Assembly (NCBI RefSeq): GCF_030646115.1
Contig: NZ_JAUSMX010000006.1
Span: 62,001 to 126,000 of the forward strand
From: Fluviicoccus sp.
GTDB lineage: Bacteria > Pseudomonadota > Gammaproteobacteria > Pseudomonadales > Moraxellaceae
Direction: 5' to 3'
DNA: 64,000 bases
Shown here: one piece after another, positions 61,286 to 64,000 of the stretch
Layout: every line of letters starts with the position of its first letter
How positions within the stretch are numbered: position 1 is the first letter of the stretch
Made by a program: the position numbers and the translations under genes
The notes under the pieces: model-generated
Told to the model about the DNA's origin: nothing
Seen by the model: only the letters and a program-made list of their open reading frames with translations
The model's database searches: none

Positions 61286-63535
61286 ATGACCACACACCGT
61301 CCTACCCGACGCCTGCTGACCGCGCTGGCGCTTGCAGCAAGCTGCGCCGCCCGGGCCTCCGGCAACTTCGACACCCTGCTGGCCATGGACCTGGATCAGT
61401 TGCAGAACCTGACCGTTTCCTCAGCGTCCGGTGTGCCGGAGAAAATGCGCCATGCCCCGGCATCCATGGTGGTGATCACCGCCGAGGACATCCGCCAGCG
61501 CGGCTATGACGACCTGGTGGAGGTGCTGCAGGATGTCCCCGGCTTCGATATTTCCATTGCCGGCGGCACCAACTACGCCGCCGCCTGGCAGCGCGGCTAC
61601 CGCAGCCCCTTCGGCCAGCGCACCCTGCTGCTGGTGGACGGCGTGGTCAACAACGAGTTGTGGAGCCAGGCGCCCGACCTCTCCCGCCAGTACCCGCTGC
61701 AATCCGTGGACCGCATTGAAATCCTCTATGGCCCCGCCAGCGCTGTCTATGGCGCCAACGCCTTCGCCGGAGTCATCAACATCATCACCAGACCGGCGGA
61801 CGAGGCCGGTGACAAGGCCGCCGGGGAGTGGTCGCTGCGCGGCGGCAGTTACCACACCCGCACCGTGGAAGGCACATACCGGCAGGCCTTCAACGATCTG
61901 CAACTGTCCGGCGGCCTGCGCCTGTTCCGCAGCGACGACCCCGGCCTGGACGACCTGCAAGGACGGCAGGGATTCGTGTCCGCCGCCTGGCTAGCCGACC
62001 GCAACGCCTGGGGGCCGGTGTTGGACATTCAGCATCACGGCAAGCCGCTGGGGGAGTATTACGACCCGGCGGCAGACACCAGCCTGCTGCTGAACCTGAA
62101 TTACCATGACTGGAAAGCCGGGCTGTTCTGGTGGCGGGCCACCGAAGGCTACGGCATGGAATACGCCACCGACCACGCACAGGTCAACGTGCCGTGGAGC
62201 CGCGAACGCACCCACCTCTATCTGGAACGCACCGACACGGTCTTTGCGGACGGCGCGCTGACCACGCGCCTCACCGCCCGCCAGAGCCGCGAATGGGGTG
62301 ACTGGGCCGAAGCCGAACCCGACTGGCATGCCGGGCAGTCAGCTTTCTCCTATGTCTCCAACTCGCACTGGAATACACAGAGCCGGGCCTGGTCGCTGGA
62401 GCAGAAGCTGGATTTGGCGGCGCGCGGCAACTGGCGCTGGCTAGGGGGCTGGAAGGCGGAGCGACGCATCCTGGCTGGGGCGTATTCGATCTGCGGTTAC
62501 TGGGAGCCGTCCGCCCGGTGCCCGGATGACCCCGGCCTCACCACGCCCGGTCCGGAAGGTTTTGGCCCGTGGGTGGTGCACAGCACCGCCGCCACCCTGC
62601 CCGACTCTCCGGAGGTTCCGGTCGCCATGTCGGCGGACAACCGGGTGTACGTCACCAGCCGCAACGCCCACCTGCAAGGCACCTGGACGCATGCGGCCTG
62701 GCAGGCCAGCGGCGGGTTGTTGCTGGACCACCACAGCGCCTATGGCTCGCATGCCGTGCCGCGCCTGTCGCTGGCCTATGATTTTTCAACCGACACCACC
62801 CTGAAGCTGTTGTACGGGGAAGCCTGGCAGGAACCGCCGACGATGCAGGTCTATGGCGGCTGGAACGGCCGCAACGCCAACCCCGGCCTGCAACCGGAAA
62901 AGGCAGCCAACAGTGAGTTGGTGCTGATGCACGCCACCCCGGGATGGCTGCATGAAGTGTCGTTGTACGACGCCCGTTATGACAACGCCATTCGCGAGGA
63001 CGCCATCAATGCCGCCGGCCGCCATGTGCAGGGGGCGGAATACCGGGGGCGTTTTGAACTGGATGTGCGGCGTCAGCGCTTGACCGGCTATCTCTACTAC
63101 ACCTTCACCCAAGCGCGGGACGACGAGCATTACAACCCGGCGGCCGGCAAATGGGTGACGGGGGAAGAGGACATTGGCGATATTGCCCGGCACAAGCTGC
63201 AACTGGGGCTGCAGATTCCGCTGGCGGACGGTTGGGACCTGAACCTGCGCGGGCGTTATGTGGGCAGGCGGGAGCTGTATTCCCGCAATCCGTTGCGGGC
63301 GCAGGGCGATACGCTGGCGGCTTATGTCACGTCAGACCTGAATCTGAGGTACCGGCAGAACGGCTGGTCGGTGGCGCTGGCGGTGAACAATCTTTTCGAT
63401 ACGGCCTATGAGACGCCCGGCATTGCTTCAGCCAACGCGGGGGTGGACACCACGCAACGGGCCACCGGCTATTACAATTCGCTGCTGCCGCAGGCGGGCA
63501 GGAGTGTGTATGTGACGGTGGGGAGGCGTTATTGA
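61286..63535 (+). CDS. TonB-dependent outer-membrane receptor
   Basis: 749 residues from the ATG at 61286, which opens a signal peptide (LLTALALAASCAARASG); a TTG at 61205 is unlikely. Plug domain: MVVITAEDIRQRGYDDLVEV, LLLVDGVVNNELW, VDRIEILYGPASAVYGANAF and INIITRP. The barrel has about 22 strands' worth of amphipathic sequence and ends FDTAYETPG ... GRSVYVTVGRRY with a terminal aromatic residue. Two cysteines in the barrel (SICGYWEPSARCP) may form a loop disulfide. Substrate unknown; the tract and palindrome upstream suggest variable or regulated expression. Confidence 0.93.
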   Translation: MTTHRPTRRLLTALALAASCAARASGNFDTLLAMDLDQLQNLTVSSASGVPEKMRHAPASMVVITAEDIRQRGYDDLVEVLQDVPGFDISIAGGTNYAAAWQRGYRSPFGQRTLLLVDGVVNNELWSQAPDLSRQYPLQSVDRIEILYGPASAVYGANAFAGVINIITRPADEAGDKAAGEWSLRGGSYHTRTVEGTYRQAFNDLQLSGGLRLFRSDDPGLDDLQGRQGFVSAAWLADRNAWGPVLDIQHHGKPLGEYYDPAADTSLLLNLNYHDWKAGLFWWRATEGYGMEYATDHAQVNVPWSRERTHLYLERTDTVFADGALTTRLTARQSREWGDWAEAEPDWHAGQSAFSYVSNSHWNTQSRAWSLEQKLDLAARGNWRWLGGWKAERRILAGAYSICGYWEPSARCPDDPGLTTPGPEGFGPWVVHSTAATLPDSPEVPVAMSADNRVYVTSRNAHLQGTWTHAAWQASGGLLLDHHSAYGSHAVPRLSLAYDFSTDTTLKLLYGEAWQEPPTMQVYGGWNGRNANPGLQPEKAANSELVLMHATPGWLHEVSLYDARYDNAIREDAINAAGRHVQGAEYRGRFELDVRRQRLTGYLYYTFTQARDDEHYNPAAGKWVTGEEDIGDIARHKLQLGLQIPLADGWDLNLRGRYVGRRELYSRNPLRAQGDTLAAYVTSDLNLRYRQNGWSVALAVNNLFDTAYETPGIASANAGVDTTQRATGYYNSLLPQAGRSVYVTVGRRY

Positions 63536-63537
63536 CA

Positions 63538-64000
63538 TCACTCCCACTCCCTTAAATGCCGCCTCGCCACCAGCATCAACCACACCACCCAGACGCCACT
63601 CGACAGCAGCACTGCCAGCCCCGACAACGACACCCCCTCAACCACCGGCGGCACCCGCCCCGCCAGCAGCAAACTGCCGCATAAAACCCCGGCCACCGTC
63701 AGCCAGGTCTGCACCAGCCGGTACTGCGAACGCTCCAGCCGTGCCGCCAGCCGGTCCAGATGACGCGGATCAATCCCCTCGCCGTTGTGACGCTTGTCCG
63801 GCACGGGCGGTGTGTACACCCGGTCCACCAGATCCAGCGCCCGCATGCCCAGGCTGCGCAGCAAGCGCGACGGACTGTAGCGCACCCGCACCATGCGCTT
63901 AATCAACGGCTCCGCTTCCGCCATCACATCAAAACCGGGGTCCATCACCCGCCCGAAACCGTCCAGCGTAATTACCGCCTTGATCAGCAGCGCAATATCG
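63538..64000 (-). CDS. ABC1/UbiB-like kinase, C-terminal part (cut by window edge)
   Basis: The last 153 codons of a gene that continues past position 64000. The visible start of the fragment, IALLIKAVITLDGFGRVMDPG, followed by EPLIKRM, is the conserved end of the ABC1/AarF/UbiB kinase-like domain. The end has two membrane helices (VQTWLTVAGVLCGSLLLAG and LAVLLSSGVWVVWLMLV). UbiB-like proteins act in ubiquinone synthesis or lipid transport at the inner membrane. The gene is three bases past the TonB receptor stop, converging on it. Confidence 0.82.
   Translation of the reverse strand, partial: DIALLIKAVITLDGFGRVMDPGFDVMAEAEPLIKRMVRVRYSPSRLLRSLGMRALDLVDRVYTPPVPDKRHNGEGIDPRHLDRLAARLERSQYRLVQTWLTVAGVLCGSLLLAGRVPPVVEGVSLSGLAVLLSSGVWVVWLMLVARRHLREWE

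Noticed and set aside
1-64000. tRNA, rRNA, CRISPR array, insertion sequence or prophage
   Set aside because: Scanned by eye for cloverleaf arms, regularly spaced direct repeats and transposase or integrase motifs; none found.

Overview
The window is about 60% GC with dense gene packing, Shine-Dalgarno starts and many 1-8 base overlaps. It looks like chromosome of a gammaproteobacterium, probably Pseudomonadales (perhaps a high-GC Moraxellaceae relative). Pointers are the yqgE-ruvX-pyrB-pyrC' neighbourhood with a non-catalytic PyrC', the SAH-riboswitch ahcY-metF pair, a Pseudomonas-type leuA next to an Lrp gene, and LytTR (AlgR-like) sites. The genus is inference only. No rRNA, tRNA, prophage, insertion sequence or CRISPR array was seen.

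Layout. 0-3 kb (minus): YfiR-like protein, CHASE8-type hybrid histidine kinase and a TonB-dependent receptor cut by the window edge, in one operon. 3-6.2 kb (plus): YfaZ-like porin, then promoter, SAH riboswitch, ahcY and metF. 6.3-17.3 kb: lipid catabolism, with an MFS carrier, acyl-CoA synthetase, alpha/beta hydrolase, SCPx-type thiolase, a 1003-residue SDR-hydratase-triple-SCP2 fusion, an acyl-CoA dehydrogenase and a divergent TetR gene. 17.3-23.7 kb: a secreted Rhs protein with a zinc-phospholipase/nuclease-like C-terminal domain, overlapping a secreted beta-helix gene, with an AT-rich tail. 23.9-31.1 kb: membrane protein, HIT plus HNH endonuclease, DUF433/DUF5615 toxin-antitoxin pair, pyrC', pyrB, two inserted plus-strand genes, ruvX and yqgE.

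31.3-38.2 kb: an SDR, then three tandem paralogous secreted phospholipase-C-like proteins, a parvulin-type PPIase and a membrane-anchored helper candidate. Copies 1 and 3 carry the same upstream architecture: three LytTR-type repeats at an exact 21-bp period at the same distance from a conserved promoter block. This is the most distinctive regulatory signal in the window. 38.2-48.3 kb: TonB, YbjN-like protein, an unknown, bioA, rsmE, an outer-membrane protein and a TetR-controlled RND efflux operon. 48.3-53 kb: Lrp, leuA, a small membrane protein and a fatty-acid desaturase.

53-61 kb is more AT-rich and looks accessory: a DUF6160-like secreted protein, two START-domain paralogues flanking a GH78-like rhamnosidase, two doubtful small ORFs and an AraC-type regulator. 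A GAAG tetranucleotide tract lies upstream of a second TonB-dependent receptor (61.3-63.5 kb). The window closes in the C-terminus of an ABC1/UbiB-like kinase.

Four families of dispersed intergenic repeats recur. Boundaries, starts and homology calls come from reading the sequence by eye; no database search was run.
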